NCBI GenBank assembly: GCA_016716535.1
Contig: JADJWD010000006.1
Span: forward strand, 1 to 64,000
Direction of reading: 5' to 3'
DNA: 64,000 nucleotides
From: Betaproteobacteria bacterium
Lineage (GTDB): Bacteria > Pseudomonadota > Gammaproteobacteria > Burkholderiales > Burkholderiaceae_C
Below are positions 37,024 through 48,519 of this stretch, one piece after another (position 1 is the first letter of the stretch; each line of letters begins with the position of its first letter). The position numbers were made by a program, and so were the translations under genes. The notes beneath the pieces are model-generated. The model ran no database searches. It saw nothing but the letters and a program-made list of their open reading frames with translations, and had not been told where the DNA came from.

Positions 37024-38237
37024 ACCCGGGCCGGCGGGCGTGGCTGGCGCGGCTGGCCGGGCTAGCCGGGCTGGCCGGGCTGCTCGGCGTGCCGACGAGC
37101 GCGGGCGCAGCGCCTGAAAGGGCAGGCACCGCCGAAGGCGAGACCGCGGTGCGACGCGGCCGCGCGCTCATCTTCCCGCGTGACCATGGCGCGCACCTCA
37201 CGGCGCGCATCGAGTGGTGGTATGTGACTGGCTGGTTAGGCGGCGACGACGGCGATGCGCCGACATCAACTCCGACACCCACGCACGGCTTTCAACTCAC
37301 GTTCTTTCGCAGCCGCGTGCGCGGCGCGGACGGCCCTTCCGCCCCGCCCCTCGGCCGCTTCGACCCGCGCCACCTGCTGTTCGCACACGCCGCCGTCACC
37401 GACCTCGCGGCCGGCCGCCACCTGCACGCGCAGCGCCTGGCGCGCTGGAACGGCGATCCTGCCAGCGGCCCCGACCGCGCGGCCATCGACGACGGCCACG
37501 TGCGCGTCGGCCGCTGGCAGCTGGCACGCGACGCGGCAAGCCCGTGGCAGGCGTCGCGCTGGCAGGCGCGGCTGGCGGCCGACAGCTTCAAGCTCGCCGC
37601 GACGCTGCAAGCCGCGGCGCCGCCGCTGTTGCAGGGCGACGCCGGCTTCTCGCGCAAGGGCCCCGAGGAACACCAGGCGAGCCACTACTACAGCCTGCCG
37701 CAGCTCGACACCCGCCTGGCGCTCGAACTGAACGGACGCCCGCTCGCGCTCGCCGGCCGCGCCTGGCTGGACCACGAGTGGAGCGACGAGCTGATGCACC
37801 CGCAGGCCGTCGGCTGGGACTGGATCGGCATCAACCTCTTCGACGGCAGCGCGCTCACCGCCTTCAGGCTGCGGCGTGCCGACGGCAGCACGCTGTGGGC
37901 GGGCGGCAGCCTGCGCGCGGTCCCTGCGGCGGATGGCGCAGCCGCAGGCGCCAGCAGCACACGCGCCTTCGCGCCGAACGAAGTGGCCTTCGAGCCAGGC
38001 AGGCGCTGGCGCAGCGCCGCCACCAACGCCGTCTACCCGGTGACCTGGCAGGTGCAGACGCCCGCCGGCCGGCACCAGTTGCGCGCGCTGCTCGATGCCC
38101 AGGAGCTCGACAGCCGCGCCAGCACCGGCGCGGTGTACTGGGAAGGCCTGGCCGAACTGCTCGACGAGCAGGGCCGGCGCATCGGCCTCGGCTACCTCGA
38201 GATGACGGGCTACGCGGCGCGGCTCAGGCTGGGCTGA
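37020..38237 (+). CDS. Exported AttH/CrtC-like (carotenoid 1,2-hydratase fold) protein
   Basis: 405 residues from a GTG overlapping the permease stop, with AAGGAGG just upstream. The N-terminus VNPGRRAWLARLAG then LAGLLGVPTSAGAA is a signal peptide with a twin arginine. The mature part has IEWWYVTGWL, LLFAHAAVTD, AWLDHEWSDELM and GWDWIGINLFDGSALTAF, which mark the lipocalin-like CrtC/AttH fold. Real CrtC hydrates carotenoids, but no carotenoid genes are nearby. Its place after an FtsX-type ABC transporter matches AttH of attEFGH clusters, so a periplasmic lipid-handling role is inferred. Confidence 0.85.
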   Translation: MNPGRRAWLARLAGLAGLAGLLGVPTSAGAAPERAGTAEGETAVRRGRALIFPRDHGAHLTARIEWWYVTGWLGGDDGDAPTSTPTPTHGFQLTFFRSRVRGADGPSAPPLGRFDPRHLLFAHAAVTDLAAGRHLHAQRLARWNGDPASGPDRAAIDDGHVRVGRWQLARDAASPWQASRWQARLAADSFKLAATLQAAAPPLLQGDAGFSRKGPEEHQASHYYSLPQLDTRLALELNGRPLALAGRAWLDHEWSDELMHPQAVGWDWIGINLFDGSALTAFRLRRADGSTLWAGGSLRAVPAADGAAAGASSTRAFAPNEVAFEPGRRWRSAATNAVYPVTWQVQTPAGRHQLRALLDAQELDSRASTGAVYWEGLAELLDEQGRRIGLGYLEMTGYAARLRLG

Positions 38238-38260
38238 AGGGCGAGCCGTTGGAGGTCGGG

Positions 38261-39187
38261 TCAGCTCTTGTCCGCCCGCGACCCATCCCGCGCCGGCCCC
38301 GGGGCCGGGCGTTCGCCGGCGTCCACCGGCGCGGCGCGCACGCAGTTGCCGCCGACGGTGCGCGCAACGCGCAGCGCCTCGTGCACGTCGTCGACCAGCG
38401 CCTGCAGATGCAGGTGCGCCGGCCGCAGGTGCGCCACGCCGACGGCGACGGTGAATCGCACGCGCCGCGGCGGCACCGCCACTTCCATCTGCTCGGCGCG
38501 TTCGCGGATGCGTTCGGCGACGTCGAGCGCGCCGGTCGCGTCGGCATTGGCCAGGAAGACGGCGAACCGGCCGGCGTCCTGGCGCGCCAGCGCGTCGGCG
38601 CCGCGCAGTGTCGGCGCCGTGGCGGCGATGAGGTCGGCGAGCACCTTCTCGCCGGCCGCGTCGCCAAGCGCGTCGACGAGGCGCGCATAACGGTCGATCT
38701 CCACCAGTAGCAGCGCCGCGCCGGTGCCGTAGCGCCGCGCGCGCGCCCATTCACGCGCGACCATGTCGTCGAAGTGCGCGCGGTCGACGAGCAGGCCTTG
38801 CGGCACGTGCTGCGCGGCAGTGGCGGCCAGCGGCGGCGGCACCGCCGGGGCTTCGGCCGCCACAACCGGCAACGGCGGCGGCACCGCCGCGCGCGGGGCG
38901 ACGCGGCGCGACAGCCCCAGCAGCGCGGCGCCAAGCGGCATCGCCGTGCACAACACGCCGACGGCGGAGGCCAGCCCCACCATCCAAGGCGACACCGGCT
39001 CGAGCCAGGCGGCGAGGAACCAGCCGAGCAGCGCCGCCACCAGCACCGAGCCGGCGACGAATGCCAGCGCCAGCGTGCCGAGCGGCACGCTGAGCGGCGC
39101 CTCGGCGCCGGCCGGGGCAGCGCTGCGCGCCGGCCGCGGCATGCCAAGCGGCGCGGGCGAAGTCGATCGATCGAGCGGGTGGGCCAT
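38261..39187 (-). CDS. Membrane protein with degenerate GGDEF domain
   Basis: 308 residues from the ATG at 39187. Two membrane helices (about 36-60 and 66-90) precede a Pro/Ala linker and a GGDEF-type domain (about 140-285: FDDMVAREWARARRYGTGAALLLVEIDRY and on). The signature loop, normally RxGGDEF, reads RQDAGRF, so the catalytic residues of a diguanylate cyclase are missing. FTVAVGVAHL and the rest of the fold remain. It is probably not a c-di-GMP synthase; a binding or structural role is possible. The 246-base gap upstream (39188-39433) shows no other gene. Confidence 0.85.
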   Translation of the reverse strand: MAHPLDRSTSPAPLGMPRPARSAAPAGAEAPLSVPLGTLALAFVAGSVLVAALLGWFLAAWLEPVSPWMVGLASAVGVLCTAMPLGAALLGLSRRVAPRAAVPPPLPVVAAEAPAVPPPLAATAAQHVPQGLLVDRAHFDDMVAREWARARRYGTGAALLLVEIDRYARLVDALGDAAGEKVLADLIAATAPTLRGADALARQDAGRFAVFLANADATGALDVAERIRERAEQMEVAVPPRRVRFTVAVGVAHLRPAHLHLQALVDDVHEALRVARTVGGNCVRAAPVDAGERPAPGPARDGSRADKS

Positions 39188-39433
39188 GGGCTGAAGGAGG
39201 GACCGGAAAGCCCGCGCCGTGCGCGGGGCAGGAAATGCTTGGCGCCGAGTGGATCCGCCGGCCCACGAAGTGTCCGCGGCCGTACGGGCGGCTGCGTGTT
39301 TATTCGACCACAACCACTGCAACTTTTGCCCCGCTGTGGTTGCGTATCGTGAAGCACCCCCCGGAATGGCGGGGCCCGGGCCGAGCCCGGCCCGCCGGCC
39401 GGCCGCCTTGGCGCCGCCGCATAGACTCGCCGG

Positions 39434-41239
39434 ATGCCCACGCCACAAGCGCCGCGCGCGGCGGCCGCGACGCCGCGCTCGTTGAGCGGCCTCGCCCCCT
39501 ACCTTCGTCCTTACCGCGGCCGCATCGCGCTGGCGCTCGTCTTCCTCGTACTCGCGGCGCTGGCGACGCTGATGTTCCCGGTGGCGCTGAAGCTCTTGAT
39601 CGACCGCGGCCTCGTCGCCGCCGACCCCGGCGAGCGGGTGCTCGCTTTGCGCGAGCACTTCCTGGCGCTCTTTGCCGTCGGCGCGGCGCTCGGCGTGTTC
39701 TCGGCGGCGCGTTTCTACATGGTCACGTGGCTCGGCGAGCGCATCACCGCCGACCTGCGCAACGCCGTCTACGCGCACGTCGTCGAGCAAAGCCCCGAGT
39801 TTTTCGAAGCCACGCAGACCGGCGAGGTGCTGTCGCGCCTGACCACCGACACCACCGTCGTGCAGACGGTCGTCGGCTCGTCGCTCAGCATGGGGCTGCG
39901 CAACACGGTGATGGGCATCGGCGCGTTGATCGCGCTGGTCGTCACCAACCCTTACGTGATGGCGCAGGTGCTGGCGATCCTCGTGCTCGTCGTGCTGCCG
40001 AGCCTCGTCTTCGGCCGCCGCGTGCGCAAGCTCAGCCGCGCCAGCCAGGACCGCGTCGCCGATTCGAGCGCCATCGCCGCCGAGGTGCTGAACGCGATTC
40101 CCGTCGTGCAGGGTTTCGTGCAGCAGCGGCGCGAAGCGGCTCGCTTTGCCGACAGCACCGAGCGCGCCTTCGACACCGCGCGCAAGCGAACGCGCGTGCG
40201 CTCGCTGCTCGTCGCCTTCATCATCACCGCCACCTTCGGTGCGCTGCTGTGGGGGCTGTACCAGGGCACGCAGGCGGTGCTGGCCGGGCAGATCACGGCC
40301 GGCCACCTCGGCCAGACGGTCGTCTTCGTCATCATCCTCGTCAGCTCGGTCGCCGTGCTGGCCGAGGTCTACGGCGACCTGCTTCGCGCCGCCGGCGCGA
40401 CCGAGCGGCTGATGGAACTGCTCGCCTCGCGCTCGCCGGTGGGCGAGCCGGCCGCACCGCGCGCGCTGCCGCCGGTGGTGGCCGGCCGCGGCGCCGCGGT
40501 GGCGCTGGCGCACGTGACGTTCCGCTACCCGTCGCGGCCGAAGCAAGCGGCGCTCGCCGACTTCTCGCTCGACGTGCGCCCTGGCGAGACGGTGGCGCTG
40601 GTCGGCCCGAGCGGCGCCGGCAAGAGCACGGTGTTCCAGCTATTGATGCGCTTCTACGACGCGACGCAGGGCCGCGTCGAGATCGACGGCGTGCCGGTGC
40701 ACGAGGCGTCGCTCGCGGCGCTTCGCTCGCGCATCGGCCTCGTGCCGCAGGACAGCACGATCTTCTCGACCTCGGCGCTGGAAAACATCCGCTACGGCCG
40801 CCCCGACGCGAGCGACGACGAAGTGCGTGCCGCCGCGCGCGCGGCCTTTGCGCACGAGTTCATCACCGCGCTGCCCGAGGGTTATGCCACCTACCTCGGC
40901 GAGCGCGGCGTGCGGCTTTCGGGCGGCCAGCGCCAGCGCATCGCGATCGCGCGCGCGATGCTGAAGAACCCGCCGCTGTTGCTGCTCGACGAAGCGACGA
41001 GCGCGCTCGACGCCGAGAGCGAACGCATGGTGCAGGCGGCGCTCGAGGCGGCGATGCGCGACCGCACGACGCTCGTCATCGCGCACCGCCTCGCGACCGT
41101 GCAACGCGCCGACCGCATCGTCGTGATGGACGAAGGACGCATCGTCGACATCGGCCGCCACGACGAACTCGTCGCACGCGGCGGGCTCTATGCGCGCCTG
41201 GCGGCGATGCAGTTCGGGCTCGAGGCGGCGGCGGTTTGA
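39434..41239 (+). CDS. ABC transporter, fused permease and ATPase (MsbA-like exporter)
   Basis: 601 residues. Six membrane helices fill about residues 1-320 (type IV exporter fold: ERITADLRNAVYAHV, EVLSRLTTDTTVVQ). The nucleotide-binding domain has Walker A VGPSGAGKST, Q-loop GLVPQDSTIFSTSALENI, signature LSGGQRQR, Walker B LLLLDEATSALD and H-loop IAHRLATV. It forms a homodimer exporting lipids or hydrophobic compounds. The core-oligosaccharide context of a true msbA is absent, so the substrate is open. Confidence 0.93.
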   Translation: MPTPQAPRAAAATPRSLSGLAPYLRPYRGRIALALVFLVLAALATLMFPVALKLLIDRGLVAADPGERVLALREHFLALFAVGAALGVFSAARFYMVTWLGERITADLRNAVYAHVVEQSPEFFEATQTGEVLSRLTTDTTVVQTVVGSSLSMGLRNTVMGIGALIALVVTNPYVMAQVLAILVLVVLPSLVFGRRVRKLSRASQDRVADSSAIAAEVLNAIPVVQGFVQQRREAARFADSTERAFDTARKRTRVRSLLVAFIITATFGALLWGLYQGTQAVLAGQITAGHLGQTVVFVIILVSSVAVLAEVYGDLLRAAGATERLMELLASRSPVGEPAAPRALPPVVAGRGAAVALAHVTFRYPSRPKQAALADFSLDVRPGETVALVGPSGAGKSTVFQLLMRFYDATQGRVEIDGVPVHEASLAALRSRIGLVPQDSTIFSTSALENIRYGRPDASDDEVRAAARAAFAHEFITALPEGYATYLGERGVRLSGGQRQRIAIARAMLKNPPLLLLDEATSALDAESERMVQAALEAAMRDRTTLVIAHRLATVQRADRIVVMDEGRIVDIGRHDELVARGGLYARLAAMQFGLEAAAV

Positions 41240-41301
41240 ACCAAGCTGTACCGAGTCAGTGAACCAGTGAGCCGGCGACGCACCGCCCGATAATCCCCGC
41301 C

Positions 41302-42129
41302 ATGTCCGACACCCCCCGCGCGTCACGCGCCACCCGCCGCACCTACGAAGACTTCATGCGCCATGTCTTCGAGCATGGCGTCGACAAGAGCGACCGCACC
41401 GGCACCGGCACGAAGAGCGTCTTCGGCTACCAGATGCGCTTCGATCTGGCCGAGGGCTTTCCGCTCGTCACGACGAAGAAGGTGCACTTCAAGAGCATCG
41501 CGCTCGAACTCTTGTGGTTCCTGCGCGGCGACTCCAACGTGCGCTGGCTGCAGGAACGCGGCGTCAGCATCTGGGACGAATGGGCGCGCGCCGACGGCGA
41601 GCTCGGGCCCGTCTATGGCGTGCAATGGCGCAGCTGGCCGAAGCCCGACGGCGGCCACGTCGACCAGATCGCCGAGGTCGTGCAGCAGCTGAAGGCCAAC
41701 CCCGACAGCCGCCGCCTCATCGTCAGCGCCTGGAACGTCGCCGAGCTGCCGAAGATGGCGCTGGCGCCTTGCCACGCGTTCTTCCAGTTCTATGTCGCGG
41801 GCGGTCGGCTCAGCTGCCAGCTCTACCAGCGCAGCGCCGACATCTTCCTCGGCGTGCCGTTCAACATCGCGAGCTACGCGCTCCTGACGCACATGCTCGC
41901 GCAGCAGTGCGACCTGGAGCCGGGCGAGTTCATCTGGACCGGCGGCGACTGCCACATCTACACGAACCACCTCGAGCAGGTGCAGACGCAGCTCGCGCGC
42001 GCGCCGCGCCCATGGCCGACGCTTGCCCTCGCGCGCCGGCCGCCTTCGATCTTCGACTACGTCTACGAGGACTTCGCGATCGAAGGCTACGACCCGCATC
42101 CGCCGATCAAGGCGCCGGTGGCGGTGTGA
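41302..42129 (+). CDS. thyA: Thymidylate synthase
   Basis: 275 residues. All family landmarks are present: DRTGTGTKSVFG, FPLVTTKKVHFKSI, ELLWFLRG, the catalytic cysteine at about 157 in LAPCHAFFQFYV, CQLYQRSADIFLGVPFNIASYALL, and IWTGGDCHIYTNH. It methylates dUMP using methylenetetrahydrofolate and yields dihydrofolate, which the next gene product recycles. Only 17 bases separate it from folA. Confidence 0.98.
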   Translation: MSDTPRASRATRRTYEDFMRHVFEHGVDKSDRTGTGTKSVFGYQMRFDLAEGFPLVTTKKVHFKSIALELLWFLRGDSNVRWLQERGVSIWDEWARADGELGPVYGVQWRSWPKPDGGHVDQIAEVVQQLKANPDSRRLIVSAWNVAELPKMALAPCHAFFQFYVAGGRLSCQLYQRSADIFLGVPFNIASYALLTHMLAQQCDLEPGEFIWTGGDCHIYTNHLEQVQTQLARAPRPWPTLALARRPPSIFDYVYEDFAIEGYDPHPPIKAPVAV

Positions 42130-42146
42130 GTGAACGGCGGCCCGTG

Positions 42147-42677
42147 ATGAAGATCGTCCTCATCGCCGCCGTGGCCGCCGACGGCGGCATCGGCCGGCGC
42201 AACGGCCTCTTGTTCTCCGACCCGGCCGACCAGCGGCACTTCCGCGCCGTGACGATGGGCAAGCCGGTCGTCATGGGCCGCAAGACCTGGTTCTCGCTGC
42301 CCGAGCGCGTGCGGCCGCTGCCCGGCCGGCGCAACGTCGTCCTCAGCCGCGACGTCGATTTCGCGGCGCCCGGCGCCGAGGTCGTCGGCTCGCTCGACGA
42401 GGCACTGGCGCTCCTGGCCGGCGAGCCCGAGGTGATGGTGATGGGCGGCGGCGAGATCTACGCGCAGGCGCTGCCGCGCGCCGACGAGTTGCGCCTCACC
42501 GAAGTGGCGCGGCGCTGGCCCGAGGCCGACGTGTTCTTCCCTGCCATCGACCGCACGCAGTTCGAAGAGGTGCAGCGCATCGGGGCCGAGGCTGCCGACA
42601 GCACGCCGATGGCCTTCGTCACCTACCGGCGGCGTGTGGCTGCAGCGGCCGACGCCGCGCCCGACTCCGCGCCGTGA
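42147..42677 (+). CDS. folA: Dihydrofolate reductase
   Basis: 176 residues from the ATG at 42147. Motifs run in family order: IAAVAADGGIGRRNGLLF, the substrate-binding acidic region DPADQRHFRAVTMGKPVVMGRKTW, LPGRRNVVLSR, and VMGGGEIYAQALPRADELRLTEV. The C-terminal 15 residues are Ala-rich. It reduces dihydrofolate to tetrahydrofolate with NADPH. The stop overlaps the MFS start (GTGA), giving a thyA-folA-MFS transcript. Confidence 0.96.
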   Translation: MKIVLIAAVAADGGIGRRNGLLFSDPADQRHFRAVTMGKPVVMGRKTWFSLPERVRPLPGRRNVVLSRDVDFAAPGAEVVGSLDEALALLAGEPEVMVMGGGEIYAQALPRADELRLTEVARRWPEADVFFPAIDRTQFEEVQRIGAEAADSTPMAFVTYRRRVAAAADAAPDSAP

Positions 42678-43924
42678 TCCGCGGCGAACGCACCACCGAT
42701 TCGCGCTACGCCTGGGCGCGCCTGATGGTGACGCTCGTGCTGATGACGCTCGGCTCGAGCGCGATGTACGTCGTCTCGGTCGTGCTGCCCACGGTGCAGG
42801 CCGAGTTCGGCACGGCGCGCGCCGACGCTTCGCTGCCGTACACGCTGCTGATGGTGGGCTTCGGCCTCGGCGGCATCTGGATGGGCAAGCTCGCCGACCG
42901 TCACGGCCTGATGACGGTGGTGATGATCGGCGCGGCGGGTCTCGGCACCGGCTACATAGGCGCCGGGCTCGCCGGCAACGTCTGGGTGTTTGCGCTCATC
43001 CACGGCGTGCTGCTCGGCGCACTCGGCAGCGCGGCGACCTTCGCGCCGCTCGTCGCCGACGCGTCACTGTGGTTCGTGCGCCGGCGCGGCATCGCGGTGG
43101 CGGTGTGCGCCAGCGGCAACTACATCGCCGGCGCCCTCTGGCCGCCGGTCGTGCAGCACTTCGTCGGCACGGTCGGCTGGCGTGCGACGTTCATCGGCCT
43201 GGGCGTGCTGTGTGTCGCGGTGATGCCGCTGCTCGCGCTGCTGCTGCGCCCGCGCCCGCCGGCCGCGGCGGCGCACGCCATGCCCGCGCGCGGCGGCGCA
43301 GTGCCGTCGTCGCGGCCGTTCGGCCTCTCGCTGAACCAGGCGCAGGGGCTGCTTTGCATCGCCGGCGTCGCGTGCTGCGTGGCGATGAGCATGCCGCAGG
43401 TGCACATCGTCGCCTACTGCACCGACCTGGGCTACGGCGCGGCGCGCGGCGCCGAGATGCTGAGCCTGATGCTCGCCTGCGGCATCGTCAGCCGCCTCGT
43501 CTCGGGCTGGATCTGCGACCGCATCGGCGGCCTGCGCACGCTGCTGCTCGGCTCGGTGCTGCAAGGCGTGGCGCTGCTGCTGTTCCTGCCGTTCGACGGG
43601 CTCGCGTCGCTGTACGTCGTCTCGGCGCTGTTCGGCCTGTTCCAGGGCGGCATCGTGCCGAGCTACGCGATCATCGTGCGCGAGCACTTCCCGCCGAAGG
43701 AAGCGGGCGGCCGCGTCGGCATGGTGCTGATGAGCACGCTTCTGGGCATGGCGCTCGGCGGCTGGATGAGCGGCAAGGTCTTCGATCTGACCGGCTCGTA
43801 CGACGCGGCGTTCGTCAACGGCATCGCGTGGAACCTGCTCAACGGCGGCATCGTCGCCTGGCTGCTGTGGCGCACGATGCGCCCGGCGCGCCTCGATCCG
43901 CCGGCGGCAGCCGTCAGCGCCTGA
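42674..43924 (+). CDS. MFS transporter
   Basis: 416 residues from GTG, with twelve predicted helices in two six-helix halves. GLGGIWMGKLADRHGL is the loop 2-3 MFS signature, and SGWICDRIGGLRT its counterpart in the second half. The oxalate/formate or monocarboxylate-type subfamily is a reasonable guess from overall layout. The middle loop (PAAAAHAMPARGGAVPSS) is cytoplasmic. Overlap with folA suggests coupling by translation only; a folate-related role is not evident. Confidence 0.87.
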   Translation: MIRGERTTDSRYAWARLMVTLVLMTLGSSAMYVVSVVLPTVQAEFGTARADASLPYTLLMVGFGLGGIWMGKLADRHGLMTVVMIGAAGLGTGYIGAGLAGNVWVFALIHGVLLGALGSAATFAPLVADASLWFVRRRGIAVAVCASGNYIAGALWPPVVQHFVGTVGWRATFIGLGVLCVAVMPLLALLLRPRPPAAAAHAMPARGGAVPSSRPFGLSLNQAQGLLCIAGVACCVAMSMPQVHIVAYCTDLGYGAARGAEMLSLMLACGIVSRLVSGWICDRIGGLRTLLLGSVLQGVALLLFLPFDGLASLYVVSALFGLFQGGIVPSYAIIVREHFPPKEAGGRVGMVLMSTLLGMALGGWMSGKVFDLTGSYDAAFVNGIAWNLLNGGIVAWLLWRTMRPARLDPPAAAVSA

Positions 43925-44066
43925 CGCGAAGCCCGGGCTCCTGGGCGCTTGGGACGGGGAGGCCCACCGCCGCCCAGGCCGCGGCGAATGACGCCGAGAC
44001 TGGCGCATAAGATTCGCGCCCACGCCCGCCGACTTCTGCAGCCCCTCGCCACGGAACCCCGCCCGC

Positions 44067-46601
<2,535 letters not shown>

Positions 46602-46620
46602 TGTGAGCGGGTCGTCCTGG

Positions 46621-46655
46621 CTCAGGCGGAGGCCGGGACCCGAGCTCCGCCTGAG
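46621..46655. repeat. Perfect inverted repeat after the hybrid kinase gene, possible terminator
   Basis: CTCAGGCGGAG (46621-46631) and CTCCGCCTGAG (46645-46655) form an 11-bp stem with a 13-base loop 20 bases after the stop. No T run follows, so it may be a Rho-assisted terminator or RNA-stabilising hairpin. Confidence 0.6.
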
Positions 46656-46716
46656 GCAGTAAGAACCGATCTCACCAACCCACAATCGGCAGGCGAAGAC
46701 GAAAGAAGGACCCGCG

Positions 46717-47526
46717 ATGATCATCGACGCCTGGATCCAGCACCCCACCCTGCGCATGCTGGGCGACCCCATGTTCGACTCACTGCGCCGCTGGACAAAG
46801 GGCCAGCTGCCCGCTGAAGAGCCGCCGCTCTCCTCGACGTTGGCGGCAATGCAAGCCGCAGGAATCGACCGCGCATTGATCAGCGCCTGGATCGGCCCGC
46901 ACGGCGCGCTGATCTCCAACGACGAGGTGGCCGGCTTCGTCGCGCAGTCCGACGGCCGCCTCGTCGGCGTCGGCTCGGTCGACATCCGCCGCCCGATGGC
47001 GGCGATGCGCGAAGTGCGGCGCTGCGTGCAGACGCTCGGCTTCAAGGGCATCCGCGTGCTGCCGTGGCTGTGGGAGGTGCCGCCCAGCGACCGGCGCTTC
47101 TACCCCGTCTACGCCGCGTGCTGCGAAGCGGGGGTGCCGTTTTGCACGCAGATCGGCCACACCGGGCCGCTGATGCCCAGCGAAGTGGGCCGCCCGATCT
47201 ACCTCGACCAGGTCGCGATCGACTTCCCCGAACTGACGATCGTCGGCGGCCACATTGGCTACCCCTGGACCGACGAAGCCATCGCGCTGGCCACGAAGCA
47301 CGAGCGCGTCTTCATCGACACCTCGGCCTACACCGCGCAGCGTTACCCGGCCGCCCTCGTCGAGTACCTGCGCGGCCACGGCCGGCACAAGGTGCTGTGG
47401 GGCAGCAACTACCCGATGATCCCGCCGGCCAAGTCCCTCGAAGGCCTTTCCGCCCTCGGCCTCGACAACGAAACAACCGCCCTCTTCCTGGCCGGCAACG
47501 CCACGCGCGTCTACAACCTCGGCTGA
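46717..47526 (+). CDS. Amidohydrolase-fold protein with altered metal site
   Basis: 269 residues; GAAGGA lies upstream of the ATG. It has the amidohydrolase_2 (COG2159) barrel pattern: FKGIRVLPWLWEVPPSDRRF, PFCTQIGHTGPLMPSE, LTIVGGHIGYPWTDEAI and a C-terminal NATRVYNLG. The usual N-terminal HxH is replaced by DAWIQHP, and the usual aspartate in GSDFP is asparagine (WGSNYP). It may be a distinct subfamily, or a non-catalytic partner of the next gene. ATP is not involved; the substrate of such enzymes is often an aromatic or cyclic acid. Confidence 0.82.
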   Translation: MIIDAWIQHPTLRMLGDPMFDSLRRWTKGQLPAEEPPLSSTLAAMQAAGIDRALISAWIGPHGALISNDEVAGFVAQSDGRLVGVGSVDIRRPMAAMREVRRCVQTLGFKGIRVLPWLWEVPPSDRRFYPVYAACCEAGVPFCTQIGHTGPLMPSEVGRPIYLDQVAIDFPELTIVGGHIGYPWTDEAIALATKHERVFIDTSAYTAQRYPAALVEYLRGHGRHKVLWGSNYPMIPPAKSLEGLSALGLDNETTALFLAGNATRVYNLG

Positions 47527-47607
47527 CCTACGCCGGACCACCACCGCCGTCACACAAGAACCGCCACCGCCCAAACAGAGACCCACCCTCCAAACACTCC
47601 AAACACC

Positions 47608-48480
47608 ATGAACGTCGACGATCTCATCGCCATCGACATGCACACGCACCTCGAGGTGTCGTGCCGCAACCCGTTCGACAACTACGGCGAGGAGTACGAC
47701 CGCGCCGCCGACAAGTACTTCCGCTCGAGCAAGCGCCCGACGATGGACGAGACGGTCGCCTACTACCGCGACAAGCGAATCGGCTTCGTCAACTTCACCG
47801 TCGACGCCGAGACGCAACTGGGCCGCCGGCGCATCCCGAACGAGGAGATCGCCGACGCGGCGCGCGCGAACCCGGACATCATGATCGCCTTCGGCAGCGT
47901 CGACCCGCACAAGGGCAAGTTCGGCGCGCGCGAAGTGCGCCGGCTGATCGAGGAGCACGGCGTGCGGGGCTTCAAGTTCCACCCCACGGTGCAGGGCTTC
48001 GAGCCGGCGGACAAGATGGCCTGGCCGCTGTACGAAGTGATCGCCGAGCACAAGCTGCCGGCCGTCTTCCACAGCGGCCACAGCGGCATCGGCAGCGGCA
48101 TGCGCTGCGGCGGCGGCCTGCGGCTCGCGAACAGCAACCCGATGCTGCTCGAAGACGTGGCGATCGCGTTCCCCGACATGCAGATCATCGTCGCGCACCC
48201 GTCGTGGCCGTGGCAGGACGAGGCGCTGTCGCTGGCGATGCACAAGCCGAACATCTGGATCGACCTGTCGGGCTGGAGCCCGAAGTACTTCCCGCCGCAG
48301 CTCGTGCAGTACGCCAACACGCTGCTGAAGGACCGCATGCTCTTCGGCAGCGACTTCCCGCTGATCCAGCCCGACCGCTGGCTGAAGGACTTCGACGAAG
48401 CGGGCTTCCGCGACGAGGTGAAGCCGCTGATCCTGAAGAAGAACGCGATGCGGCTGCTCGGGCTGTCAGGCGCGCAGTAG
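47608..48480 (+). CDS. Amidohydrolase family protein (COG2159)
   Basis: 290 residues. The metal ligands are canonical: IDMHTH at the N-terminus, VFHSGHSG, VAHPSWPWQDEA, and the aspartate in FGSDFPLIQ. FKFHPTVQGFEP is the barrel strand with a conserved lysine or histidine region. Members hydrolyse or decarboxylate aromatic and cyclic acids; the exact reaction is unknown. It lies 81 bases after the related gene at 46717 but is clearly a different subfamily, not a recent duplicate. Confidence 0.9.
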   Translation: MNVDDLIAIDMHTHLEVSCRNPFDNYGEEYDRAADKYFRSSKRPTMDETVAYYRDKRIGFVNFTVDAETQLGRRRIPNEEIADAARANPDIMIAFGSVDPHKGKFGAREVRRLIEEHGVRGFKFHPTVQGFEPADKMAWPLYEVIAEHKLPAVFHSGHSGIGSGMRCGGGLRLANSNPMLLEDVAIAFPDMQIIVAHPSWPWQDEALSLAMHKPNIWIDLSGWSPKYFPPQLVQYANTLLKDRMLFGSDFPLIQPDRWLKDFDEAGFRDEVKPLILKKNAMRLLGLSGAQ

Positions 48481-48519
48481 GTGCGTGTAAGGGCGCGGTG
48501 GCGAGCGCCCCCCGCCCCG

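Noticed and set aside
37020..38237. Carotenoid biosynthesis gene crtC
   Set aside because: Fold motifs match, but the context is an Att-type ABC transporter and no other carotenoid gene is present.
43315..43340. RPFGLSL in the MFS protein resembles the FGLSLSKP peptide of the dispersed repeat
   Set aside because: The DNA differs after a few bases and the segment fits a cytoplasmic loop; chance similarity is enough.
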